A DNA stretch of 45,038 bases, from contig JAFYZZ010000075.1 of the NCBI GenBank assembly GCA_017548445.1, positions 1 to 45,038 of the forward strand, given 5' to 3'. The DNA is from Bacteroidales bacterium. Its GTDB lineage: Bacteria; Bacteroidota; Bacteroidia; Bacteroidales; UBA932. This document shows positions 17,938 to 25,993 of the stretch, one piece after another (position 1 is the stretch's first letter; each line of letters opens with the position of its first letter). A model generated the notes under the pieces. It was given only the letters and a program-made list of their open reading frames with translations, searched no databases and was not told where the DNA came from. The translations under genes and the position numbers were made by a program.

Positions 17938-19683
17938 ATGACCAGGAGACAGCGGCTTGCCGGTGCGTTGATGACGGTGCTTTCAGGCATCGCCGTCTAT
18001 TGTTTCTTCGCCTTCAGATATCCTTACCACCTTCATTTTCAAGAGCAGTATCAGCTCTTCGAATTCACGTGGGATTACTTCCGGAGCGTGGTCGCCGTTC
18101 CTGGCGGGCTGGCGGACTGGACGGGCCGGTTCCTGACCCAGTTCTGCTACTATGCACCGGCCGGGGCGCTTGTAATGGCGCTGTTACTATGCGTGGCGCA
18201 GCTGGCCACCTGGGCGGTCTGCCGTCTGCGAACCCTCCCGGTATATGCCTTGAGTTTCCTGCCCGCCGTCGCGCTGATGGTGTTCTGCTGCGATGAGAAC
18301 GCCCTCCTCGGAGGGGTTGTCGCCCTTGTCCTGGCGCTCGGTTGCGTCGCCTTGTGCGCCCGCTTGCGTCCCGACGGGATGCGTCACGTCCTGGAAGCCG
18401 TGCTGGTGCCGGTTCTGTACCTGGCCTGCGGCCCTCTGGCCGTCGTTTTCGTGGTGGTATCCATTATCGGGGAGTTCTCCCGCCGCGGTACCCGGGCGTG
18501 GCTTGTGGCAGCGGTCCTGTTCGTGCTGGCGGGAATCTGTCCGCTCCTTGCAGGCCGGCTTTTCCCTTATCCGCCCGGACGCCTGTTCTTTGGTGTGCAT
18601 TACTATCGCTACCATAATGTCCTGCCTGTCCCGCTTTGGGTTGCGGCGTCGTGCGCCGTGCTCGTTCCGCTGCTTTCCGACCTGAAGGGGAAACTCCTGT
18701 CCGGCGGTCTGTCCGTGGGGGCGGGCGCGTTTGCCGCGGTGGCCGTCCTGGCCGTGCTGCTGACCTTCCGGACGGCGGACGCTTCGAAGGAGGAATGGAT
18801 GCGTTACGACTTTATGGTGCGTATGCAGATGTGGAACCGCCTGATGATGGCGGCGGATGTCCGCAACCCCGGGAGCGCCCGGGCGGTGTCCTGCCTTAAC
18901 CTGGCCCTCGCGAAGACGGGGCGCCTCGCAGACAGCCAGTTCCAATACGCACAGTGCGGTCCGGAGGGCCTGCTCCCGGACTTCGTCGGTGATTATATGA
19001 ACCCGCTGACCACCGGCGAGATTTACTGGCACCTGGGGATGGTCAACACCGCCCAGCGCTATGCTTTCGAGGCGCAGGAAGCCATCCCGGACTTCCAGAA
19101 GAGCGCCCGCTGCTACCAGCGTCTCGTGCAGACCAATATCGTGAACGGCGATTGGGACGTGGCCCGCAAATACCTGAAGGCCCTCGGCCACACGTTGTTT
19201 TACAGGAAATGGGCCAGGGAAACCGCCGCCCTGCTGGATTCGGGCCAGATCTTCGCCAGGCAGAACGACCTCGCCCGGGCCCGTGACTGGCGCTTCCAGA
19301 TGCGCGATTTCCTGTTCAGCGAGACGGAGATGGACTCGATGCTGGGCCTCCTCAAGGTGGACCGCCCGCAGAATACGATGGCCCTGGAGTACCTGATGGC
19401 CTGGTGTCTGCTGCGCAAGGACCTGGACCGCTTCGCGGAGTGCATCACCTTGGTGGACGCTCCCGTGATGCCGAAGTCCTACCAGGAGGCCCTGCTGCTC
19501 AAGTGGGTGCAGACGCACACCAGTTTCGACGGCCTTCCGGCTTACTTGTCCCGCGTGTATGTCCAGCGCATCAGCGGCTTTATGGCGGATCTGCAGGCGG
19601 GAAAGCCGGAGGCTGACCTGCGCCGCGACTACGGCGATACCTATTGGCTCTATTACTACAGATACGGCACTCTTGAAGACTAA
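17938..19683 (+). CDS. Polytopic membrane protein with helical-repeat C-terminal domain (DUF6057-like), copy A
   Basis: A 581-residue inner-membrane protein. About eight hydrophobic segments occupy residues 8-275, interrupted early by the family motif HFQEQYQLFEFTWDYF. The remainder (about 280-581) is a soluble, helix-rich, tetratricopeptide-like domain with the conserved block QTNIVNGDWDVARKYL followed by LFYRKWARE, and it ends with TYWLYYYRYG. Three other proteins in this window share this architecture or its C-terminal domain. The soluble part is probably periplasmic. I associate it with the Bacteroidota family DUF6057, whose function I do not know. It precedes a CXXCH propeller lipoprotein by 10 bp, the arrangement seen in every copy. 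Confidence 0.72.
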   Translation: MTRRQRLAGALMTVLSGIAVYCFFAFRYPYHLHFQEQYQLFEFTWDYFRSVVAVPGGLADWTGRFLTQFCYYAPAGALVMALLLCVAQLATWAVCRLRTLPVYALSFLPAVALMVFCCDENALLGGVVALVLALGCVALCARLRPDGMRHVLEAVLVPVLYLACGPLAVVFVVVSIIGEFSRRGTRAWLVAAVLFVLAGICPLLAGRLFPYPPGRLFFGVHYYRYHNVLPVPLWVAASCAVLVPLLSDLKGKLLSGGLSVGAGAFAAVAVLAVLLTFRTADASKEEWMRYDFMVRMQMWNRLMMAADVRNPGSARAVSCLNLALAKTGRLADSQFQYAQCGPEGLLPDFVGDYMNPLTTGEIYWHLGMVNTAQRYAFEAQEAIPDFQKSARCYQRLVQTNIVNGDWDVARKYLKALGHTLFYRKWARETAALLDSGQIFARQNDLARARDWRFQMRDFLFSETEMDSMLGLLKVDRPQNTMALEYLMAWCLLRKDLDRFAECITLVDAPVMPKSYQEALLLKWVQTHTSFDGLPAYLSRVYVQRISGFMADLQAGKPEADLRRDYGDTYWLYYYRYGTLED

Positions 19684-19693
19684 TTCCGTCATA

Positions 19694-21157
19694 ATGCCCA
19701 GATACGTTTCCGCCCTGTTGCTCGTCCTCCTCTTGGCATCCTGTCGTCCCGGTGTGCAGAATGCAGCCCCGGCGGGCTGCCTGCCGGACATCTATCCGGA
19801 TTATGTCGGCGTCACCGTCCCCGCCACGATCGCTCCGCTTGATTTTACGCTCCGCGGGGCGCAGGCGCTGGACGTACGGCTGACCGCCCCGGATGGGATG
19901 CAGGTCCGCAGCCGCGGGAAGCGCTCCACCCGTTTCAGCGGGAAGCACTGGGCGACGCTGCTTCGCCGGAGCGTCGGGGATTCGCTGCAGGTAGCCGTAT
20001 GCGGCTTCATAGACGGGGCCTGGAAGGCATTCGAACCCTTCGGTATCTTTGTTTCTCCGGATGAAATCGATTATGGCCTGACCTACCGCCTGCTGGAACC
20101 GGGCTACGAAGTATATAGCCATATGGGCATCTACGAGCGGGACCTGTCGTCACACCGGCAACGTGCCCTGCTGGAGAACACGCAGTTCGACGGTTGCGTG
20201 AACTGCCACGCGAGCCGGCGCGACGACCCGGACACGTGGACGCTTCACATCCGTGGCAGCCACGGCGCCACGCTTCTGCAGCGGGACGGCCGGATTACGG
20301 CTTACGATACCAAGACCTATGCCACGCTGGGTTTCTGCGTGTATCCGTACTGGCACCCGTCGGGGCGCTACATCGCCTATTCCACCAACACCACGCGCCA
20401 GGGCTTCCACGTCGGGCAGGACAAGCTCATCGAAGTGTATGACCTGGATTCGGACATCCAGGTCTATGATGTGGAAAACAACGAGCTCATCACCGCTCCG
20501 CAGGTCAAACAGCCGGATATCTTGGAAACTTTCCCGGTCTTTTCTCCGGACGGCAGGACGTTGTACTACACCGCCGCGGAGAAGGTGGAGATTCCGGGCG
20601 GGTTGCCCCAGTTGCGCTACAGCCTGTTCCGGACGGGATTCGATCCGGAAACAGGGGCCATCGGACAGGATGCGGAGGTGCTTGTCGATGCGGCGGCCGC
20701 CGGCGGAAGCATCTGCTTTCCCAGACCTTCGTATGACGGCCGCTACCTGATGTACACCCTGTGCGGGTATGGCACCTTCCCCATCTGGCATCACGAGTCG
20801 GACCTGTGGCTGCTGGATCTCTCGACCGGGGAAAGCCGCCCGTTGGACGAGGTGAACAGCCCTGACACGGACAGTTATCACAACTGGAGTTCCAATTCCC
20901 GCTGGTTCGTTTTTTCCAGCCGCCGGGACGACGGCCTGTTCACCCGCCTGTACATCGCCCATTTCGACGGGGACGGTGTGGCCGGCAAGCCGTTCCTGCT
21001 GCCACAGCGCGAGCCTCAGGCGTATTACCAGGACCTGTTCCTCTCCTTCAATGTACCGGAATTCGTGACCGGTCCGGTGCATCTGGACGGGATACGCGCC
21101 CAGAAGGCCATTGACTCTCCTGAGCGCGTTCCGTTCGGTTTCCGCTGGTCCGACTGA
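19694..21157 (+). CDS. Beta-propeller lipoprotein with one CXXCH haem motif, copy A
   Basis: A 487-residue exported lipoprotein with its lipid cysteine at Cys17 (LLLASC). The N-terminal domain has the family signature IYPDYVGVTVPATIAPL (33-49) and DYGLTYRLLEPGYEV. A single CXXCH motif follows at residues 168-172 (CVNCH), where a c-type haem could be attached. From about residue 195 onwards come TolB/PD40-like propeller blades, for example HPSGRYIAY, FSPDGRTLYY and SYDGRYLMY. The protein ends with a conserved KPFLLPQREP and LSFNVPEF segment. An arginine follows the lipid cysteine and no acidic export signal is seen, which favours a periplasmic location. I chose ATG 19694 because it begins the signal peptide. 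The function is unknown; a redox or sensing partner of the upstream membrane protein is inference. Confidence 0.75.
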   Translation: MPRYVSALLLVLLLASCRPGVQNAAPAGCLPDIYPDYVGVTVPATIAPLDFTLRGAQALDVRLTAPDGMQVRSRGKRSTRFSGKHWATLLRRSVGDSLQVAVCGFIDGAWKAFEPFGIFVSPDEIDYGLTYRLLEPGYEVYSHMGIYERDLSSHRQRALLENTQFDGCVNCHASRRDDPDTWTLHIRGSHGATLLQRDGRITAYDTKTYATLGFCVYPYWHPSGRYIAYSTNTTRQGFHVGQDKLIEVYDLDSDIQVYDVENNELITAPQVKQPDILETFPVFSPDGRTLYYTAAEKVEIPGGLPQLRYSLFRTGFDPETGAIGQDAEVLVDAAAAGGSICFPRPSYDGRYLMYTLCGYGTFPIWHHESDLWLLDLSTGESRPLDEVNSPDTDSYHNWSSNSRWFVFSSRRDDGLFTRLYIAHFDGDGVAGKPFLLPQREPQAYYQDLFLSFNVPEFVTGPVHLDGIRAQKAIDSPERVPFGFRWSD

Positions 21158-21160
21158 GGC

Positions 21161-22945
21161 TTAAGGCGCTGAATCGTAGACGCTTTCCAGCGTGTAGCCG
21201 TCCTTCGGGGTGACCGCCTTCACCATCAGTCCCACCAACTCTTTGGCCTTGTCGTCGGTGAACACGCCGGTGCCGTGGTCGATATAGCAGTGGGTTTCGG
21301 GTCCGGTTCCTTTGGCGCCGTTGTCCCAGAGGTACATCGGCAGCAGCCGGTCGGCGGCCGCCTTGCAGAAATACTCCATATAATACTTTTGGTAAGGGAA
21401 ATCCGCGTCGGCGTGGCGGGAGCAGCCCATCTCTCCGATATACACCGGGATCCCCTTGTCCAGGTAGGTGCTTTTCAGCTGGTCGAAGGTCCACCGTATC
21501 CCTGCCTCGTCATCGTCGTCGCAGCGGAGCGCCCGGTCGGCCGTGTGGCCCCACCGGCGCACCAGCGGGTCGGCCAGCGTGTAATTGTACGGGTCATAGT
21601 CGTGCACGGCGACCATCAGGCGGCCTGCGCTCGTATAGTCTTTGGGAAGTTCCAGGCCGGGAATGGTGAAGGTGGGGCTGGCGGCATAGCCCGGAATGCC
21701 GAGCCATCGGGTGGCGTTGTTCCCGCCTGTGCAGCGGACGGCGTCCACGAACACCTGGTTCCACTGGTTGAGCACCTTGTATTGCGCGTCGGGATTGCTC
21801 TTGAAGGCGTCGCTCCAACCCCAGCCGCCGTCCTGGATCTCGTTGAACGACTCGAACACCAGCCACTCTCCCTTGTCCTTGAAACGAAGGGCGATCTGGG
21901 CCCAGACGTTGAATATCTCTTCCTGCACCTTCTCGTTCTGGGAGCCGTTGTTGTATGCCTTGGCGATGTCCAGCCAGTAACTCTCGTCGTGGTGGGTGTT
22001 CACGATGGCGACGAGCCCCGCTTTCTCCGCATATCCGACGATCTGTTCGACGCGGGCGAGCCAGTCTTCTTCCAGCCGGTAGGCGGGGGCGGGGCCGATG
22101 TGGCCCTCCCAGGTCACGCAGATGCGCACGGCCTTGAATCCGGCGGCCTTCACGCCGTCGAAAGTGGCCTGCGTGCACTTGGGGTTGCCCCAGACCGTCT
22201 CGCCGGAGACCCCGTTGGAGATGGCGTCCATATGGTTGCCCATATTCCAGCCGGGAGCCATCGTGCCGAAGACTTTCTTCGGCGTGAGAGCCGTGGCGCT
22301 TGCCACGGGGATGGCCGTGCCAGCTTCGCCGGAGATCTTTATGGTCAGGCTTTCCGAGCCGCAGCTGACGGTGACGGCTCCGCTCCGGGCGTCGGTGGTC
22401 CTGTTGGCGGCGGCAAGCAGCGTGACCTTGGTCTTGTGCCCGGAGTCGATATCTCCGACCGTTACCCCGCACCAGGCGGCATCGGAGCTTACCTGGGGCT
22501 TCTGGGAGGAGGTGACGCTGAATTCTGCCTCTCCGCCGAAACGGTCGAAGGAGAAACTGTCCTTGTCCACGGCGAGTTTGACCTGCGGGAACCCCTGGCT
22601 TACGGGAATCATCAGGCTCTGCTTCTCGCCGATGACCCGGATGCTGGAAGAACGGGCGGTGGTGCCCGTGTTCTCCTGCGCCGTCACGCGGAGGGTGAGG
22701 GAATTGGAGGCGAAGTTGCCTTCCGAGAGGCTGATCCAATTGTCGGAACAGCTGATGGTGGGCTTGATGCCGCTGGTGAGCACGATTTCCTGGGTTCCCC
22801 CGGCGGCATCGAAGGAAAGCTGGGCCGGACTCGCGACTAGTTTCACGGGTTCCGGTTCGATGGGGTCGCCACAGGAAGAGAGACCGAGAATGCCTAGTAA
22901 AGTCAAGGAGAGAAAGCGGGTATTCATAAGTTGAAACGTTGTCAT
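21161..22945 (-). CDS. GH5 endo-glycanase lipoprotein with two BACON domains
   Basis: Exported GH5 enzyme, probably acting on beta-1,4-glucan, glucomannan or mannan at the cell surface. The order is a lipoprotein signal with Cys25 (GLSSC), two BACON-type beta-sandwich domains (about 33-118 and 121-207), and a GH5 barrel (about 222-585). Catalytic residues are the acid/base Glu369 (ESFNEIQ) and the nucleophile Glu505 (YIGEMGCS). GWNMGNHMDA and MVAVHDYDPYNYTL resemble subfamily 4, which includes xyloglucanases and mixed-specificity glucanases. The start at 22945 makes an ATGA overlap with the upstream gene, like other junctions in this operon; ATG 22927 (MNTRFLSL) is an alternative. It is the last of nine genes that begin with SusC. 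Its stop is 3 bp from the stop of the convergent propeller gene. Confidence 0.87.
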   Translation of the reverse strand: MTTFQLMNTRFLSLTLLGILGLSSCGDPIEPEPVKLVASPAQLSFDAAGGTQEIVLTSGIKPTISCSDNWISLSEGNFASNSLTLRVTAQENTGTTARSSSIRVIGEKQSLMIPVSQGFPQVKLAVDKDSFSFDRFGGEAEFSVTSSQKPQVSSDAAWCGVTVGDIDSGHKTKVTLLAAANRTTDARSGAVTVSCGSESLTIKISGEAGTAIPVASATALTPKKVFGTMAPGWNMGNHMDAISNGVSGETVWGNPKCTQATFDGVKAAGFKAVRICVTWEGHIGPAPAYRLEEDWLARVEQIVGYAEKAGLVAIVNTHHDESYWLDIAKAYNNGSQNEKVQEEIFNVWAQIALRFKDKGEWLVFESFNEIQDGGWGWSDAFKSNPDAQYKVLNQWNQVFVDAVRCTGGNNATRWLGIPGYAASPTFTIPGLELPKDYTSAGRLMVAVHDYDPYNYTLADPLVRRWGHTADRALRCDDDDEAGIRWTFDQLKSTYLDKGIPVYIGEMGCSRHADADFPYQKYYMEYFCKAAADRLLPMYLWDNGAKGTGPETHCYIDHGTGVFTDDKAKELVGLMVKAVTPKDGYTLESVYDSAP

Positions 22946-24405
22946 TCAAAGGATTCTGCCGGCACTTCGCGCCATATGCGGCCGATCTCGGCCGCATCGA
23001 ACCCGACCGGGGCGTCGCCCAGGTCGGGCACGTTGAAGGAGCGAAGCATCTTGTCGTAGAAATAAGGATCCCGCTGCGGAAGCAGGAAAGGTTTGGTGAC
23101 GCTGCCGTCGGGAGCTATGTGGCTGAAATACGGTTTCCCGAACATCCCGTCGCCGCGTTTTGAGGCGAAGACGAACCATTTGCCGTCGGAACTCCAGCTG
23201 TGATAGGTGTCCGACTGATCGGCATTGACGGCGTCCAGGGGCATCGTCTCGCCGGTCCGGAGATCCAGCAGGGCCAGGTCGCATTCGACGTGGTTGATGG
23301 GGAAGGTGCCGTAATCCGCCACGGTGAACAGCAGCCAGCGGCCGTCCGGCGAGGTCTTGGGATGACAGGCCGACGCTCCGTGCGCCGGACCGCTCCAGAC
23401 CGTATCGGCGGGGGTCCCCAGGGTGCCGGTCTGCGGGTCGAAGGGGATGCGGACCAGCGAATAGCGTATCTGTTCCAGTCCTGTCGGCAGGGGCCTTGCG
23501 GGAGCGGCACAGTAATAGACGGCGTTCCCGTCGGCCGAGAATGCCGGGAAGGTCTCGAAGACGTCGTCACGGGCCGTTTCGGGGAAACTCGTCATCCGGT
23601 TTCCGTCGAAGTCGGCCACGCACAGGTCCGACGCCGTGTCGAAGACCTCCATCCGGGGACCGCCGGCGGAATGCATCGCCGGGATGATGACGTTGGTGGA
23701 AAACACCCCCCAGCGTCCGTCGGGATGGATTTCCCCGTACACGGTGGGGGAGATCATCGTCGAGTCGCGGAGCGTGAGTTTCCGGAGCGTTCCGTTCCGG
23801 TTGAGGATGGCGCCTCCGCCCGCTCCCCGCAGGTAGAAGAGCGACAGGTCCCCGCGTCCCCGGGCGTGGATGTGGCAGTTCATACATTTGTTCTGCGTAT
23901 GGCGCCAGTCGGAGATGTTCCGGGTATCGAACCCTTCCAAGTTCCGTTCCACGATTTCCAAGTCGTCCCACACCTCAAAACCGGGTTCGATGAGACGGTA
24001 GGTCAGATATGGGTCGATGGGGTCTTCGCTCACGTGGATCTTCCAGCTGACGGCCGGACCGTCTTTGCTGCCGAGGGTATAGGAAACCACGTCGATGTCC
24101 GAGCCGGAGGCCTCTGCAAGCAGCCTTTTCCAGTCTTCTTCCTTCCAGACCACAGCCCTTCCCCTGAAGGAGACGCTGACGGGCCCGCAGGAGAAAACGG
24201 TCACGGGGGGGCGAGACTCCGGGTCGGTGTAGTAGAAATTCAGCGGAGCGATATTGGAAGGAACGGTGACATCCTGATAATCGGGGAAGATCATAGAGGT
24301 CCTGTCCGTGCCCGGCCCGAAGGGGCGCACGTCCGTCCGCCGGCAGGATCCGCACAGCAGCAGAAATGCCAGCAGGGGCAACAGGCAGACGTCAATCCTT
24401 CTCAT
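22942..24405 (-). CDS. Beta-propeller lipoprotein with one CXXCH haem motif, copy B2
   Basis: Paralogue of the other CXXCH propeller proteins here, 487 residues. Lipid cysteine Cys21 (CGSC), then FPDYQDVTVPSNIAPLNF (40-57), DPYLTYRLIEPGFEV, and the haem motif CMNCH at 174-178, followed by His180. Propeller blades follow, with HPDGRWGVF, FSADGNAVYY and SPDGRWLLF. The C-terminal KPFLLPQRDP and SFNVPDLG are conserved. It is most similar to copy D (HT-x-N-x-CMNCHIH is shared), less so to A and B1. Arg-Arg follows the lipid cysteine, which suggests a periplasm-facing protein. The gene overlaps its upstream partner, the single-anchor helical-repeat protein, by 14 bp, and the downstream GH5 gene by 4 bp. 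Confidence 0.75.
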   Translation of the reverse strand: MRRIDVCLLPLLAFLLLCGSCRRTDVRPFGPGTDRTSMIFPDYQDVTVPSNIAPLNFYYTDPESRPPVTVFSCGPVSVSFRGRAVVWKEEDWKRLLAEASGSDIDVVSYTLGSKDGPAVSWKIHVSEDPIDPYLTYRLIEPGFEVWDDLEIVERNLEGFDTRNISDWRHTQNKCMNCHIHARGRGDLSLFYLRGAGGGAILNRNGTLRKLTLRDSTMISPTVYGEIHPDGRWGVFSTNVIIPAMHSAGGPRMEVFDTASDLCVADFDGNRMTSFPETARDDVFETFPAFSADGNAVYYCAAPARPLPTGLEQIRYSLVRIPFDPQTGTLGTPADTVWSGPAHGASACHPKTSPDGRWLLFTVADYGTFPINHVECDLALLDLRTGETMPLDAVNADQSDTYHSWSSDGKWFVFASKRGDGMFGKPYFSHIAPDGSVTKPFLLPQRDPYFYDKMLRSFNVPDLGDAPVGFDAAEIGRIWREVPAESFE

Positions 24406-25450
24406 TGCGCGTGGCGAAATAGAAATAGTACCAATAGCTCTTCCCGAAATCTTCGGTCAGGTTCTGCAGGGAACCGCCGTCCCGCTTGTAGATGGTCACG
24501 AAACGGTTGAACCTGTCCAGGGCGGCCGGAGTGATGTGATAGTGCGTGAAATTCTCGGCGTCCATCCCGCCCTTGGCGGCCAGGAAGATGAGCATCGCCT
24601 CCCCGTAGAGCGGCGAGGCGGTCAGCGATGGGTCGTAGTCCGCCACGAAGGCGTCCAGGTCCTTCGTGAGCAGGTCGTAACATAGCAGATAGTCCAGCGC
24701 CATCCTGTTGGAGGCGTTGGAGCTGAGCAGGATGCGCAGGATGAGCGGGGTCTGGTCCATTCCGTGCACCTGGTCGAAGCGAGGCATCAGCGCGCGTTTG
24801 TCCGCGATGCGTTTCCGGTATTCCGGCGTCCACGCGCCGGCGAGCCGTTCCTGCGCCCAGGTTCTGTCCGCGCGTGAATTGAGCAGGATGCGCAGATACT
24901 TGGACGCGGCGGCGTAATCACCTTTGACCAGGTTCGTTTCCGCCAGCCGGCGCAGGTAGCGGGATCCGGTATGCGCAGGGGAAAACGACAGGCCCAGCAT
25001 CGCATCCCGTTCGGCCATCGTCATATCCCCGAGGGCGAACCAGACGTCTCCGGCGCAGGCAATCTGGAAGGGGGTGGATTTTTCCCCGACCGGCAGGAAC
25101 AGACCCCGTTCAAAAGGCTGGTAGTAGTCCATCAGCCTGTCGGGGAGCTGCCCGAGGTGGGCGTTGGCGAGGTTGTAGTAATAGCTGCCGATTTCGGACT
25201 TCAGGTCCACTGAAGCCAGGTCGGCGACCTTCTCCCAGTTCTCCAGCGAGGCTTCCACGGTCATACCCATAACACGCTCGGACACCTGGTCCGGACGGCC
25301 CCAGGCCTTGCGGGCTTCGCGCAGCGAGATGCCGTTCTGGGCGGCGTATTTCCGGAAGTAGGGGTGGCGCAGGAGGAACACCGTCTGGCCGGCTCCGACG
25401 GCGAAAACCGCCGCAGCCAGGACGAGAAGCAGTATGCGCTTGATTTTCAT
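24392..25450 (-). CDS. Helical-repeat protein with one membrane anchor, C-terminal-domain paralogue of the DUF6057-like proteins (copy B2)
   Basis: A 352-residue protein with a single N-terminal membrane segment (about 5-27, LLLVLAAAVFAVGAG) and then only the soluble helix-rich domain found at the C-terminus of copies A, B1 and D. The match is clearest with copy D: NWEKVADLA, YYNLANAHLG, GDMTMAERDAM, AETNLVKGDYAAASKYL and the terminal SYWYYFYFAT. The multi-spanning N-terminal half is absent. There is no sign of a recent frameshift, because the start codon directly abuts the previous stop and the anchor looks proper. It stands before a CXXCH propeller gene, as the full-length versions do, so the soluble domain may be the part that works with the propeller. 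Confidence 0.7.
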   Translation of the reverse strand: MKIKRILLLVLAAAVFAVGAGQTVFLLRHPYFRKYAAQNGISLREARKAWGRPDQVSERVMGMTVEASLENWEKVADLASVDLKSEIGSYYYNLANAHLGQLPDRLMDYYQPFERGLFLPVGEKSTPFQIACAGDVWFALGDMTMAERDAMLGLSFSPAHTGSRYLRRLAETNLVKGDYAAASKYLRILLNSRADRTWAQERLAGAWTPEYRKRIADKRALMPRFDQVHGMDQTPLILRILLSSNASNRMALDYLLCYDLLTKDLDAFVADYDPSLTASPLYGEAMLIFLAAKGGMDAENFTHYHITPAALDRFNRFVTIYKRDGGSLQNLTEDFGKSYWYYFYFATRNEKD

Positions 25451-25993
25451 TTAGTTCTCTCTGGGGAGAGGATACATTTTCAGCAGGAAGCCACCCGCGA
25501 TGCTATCTTCGCCCAGGGCGAGCGCCAGTTGCCGGGTACGGTCTAGATAGTCCGCCCGCAGGGAATCGGCGAGTTCCGCCTGCCCGGTGTTCACCAGTTC
25601 CGTCCATTCCCGGTTGAACCGGATGGTAAGGTCCTTCCACAGCTGCAGGCTGTCGTTCTGGGGCGTGCCGCCGCCGCTGCTGTCGGGGCCGATGGTCACG
25701 TAGATGTCGCCGGGCTCGGTGGCTACCAGCAGGTTCTGTCCCTTGTCGCGGTGGTGGCGGTCCAGGCGGATGGTGCACATCCAGTGCCGGTCGCCCTTGA
25801 AGGCGAATTCGTGGTTGTGGATGCGCACGGAATCCACGTTCTCCGGCTCCTCGTGGCCTACCGGCACCAGGAAGACCTGGATGCCTTCCAGTTCGTTGGA
25901 GGTGACGCGGCCGTGGATGCGGTACTGGTCACGGCCGCAGGAGGAGAGGAGGGCGGCGCCCAGGAGAACGGTCAGGAAGATGCTTCGTTTCAT
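25451..25993 (-). CDS. Small lipoprotein, DUF4369-like
   Basis: A 180-residue lipoprotein with lipid cysteine Cys20 (LLSSC). Residues of about 25-105 resemble the beta-rich DUF4369 domain that often precedes thioredoxin domains in Bacteroidota: YRIHGRVTSNELEGIQVFL and, near its end, EPGDIYVTIGP, given in parts. No thioredoxin domain or CXXC is present; a helical stretch (about 115-170) completes the protein. It sits between the two membrane/propeller pairs of the large operon, with an ATGA overlap upstream and zero-base spacing downstream. Because DUF4369 is usually linked to thiol-disulfide proteins, a link with maturation or redox state of the CXXCH proteins is conceivable, but that is inference. 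Confidence 0.6.
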   Translation of the reverse strand: MKRSIFLTVLLGAALLSSCGRDQYRIHGRVTSNELEGIQVFLVPVGHEEPENVDSVRIHNHEFAFKGDRHWMCTIRLDRHHRDKGQNLLVATEPGDIYVTIGPDSSGGGTPQNDSLQLWKDLTIRFNREWTELVNTGQAELADSLRADYLDRTRQLALALGEDSIAGGFLLKMYPLPREN

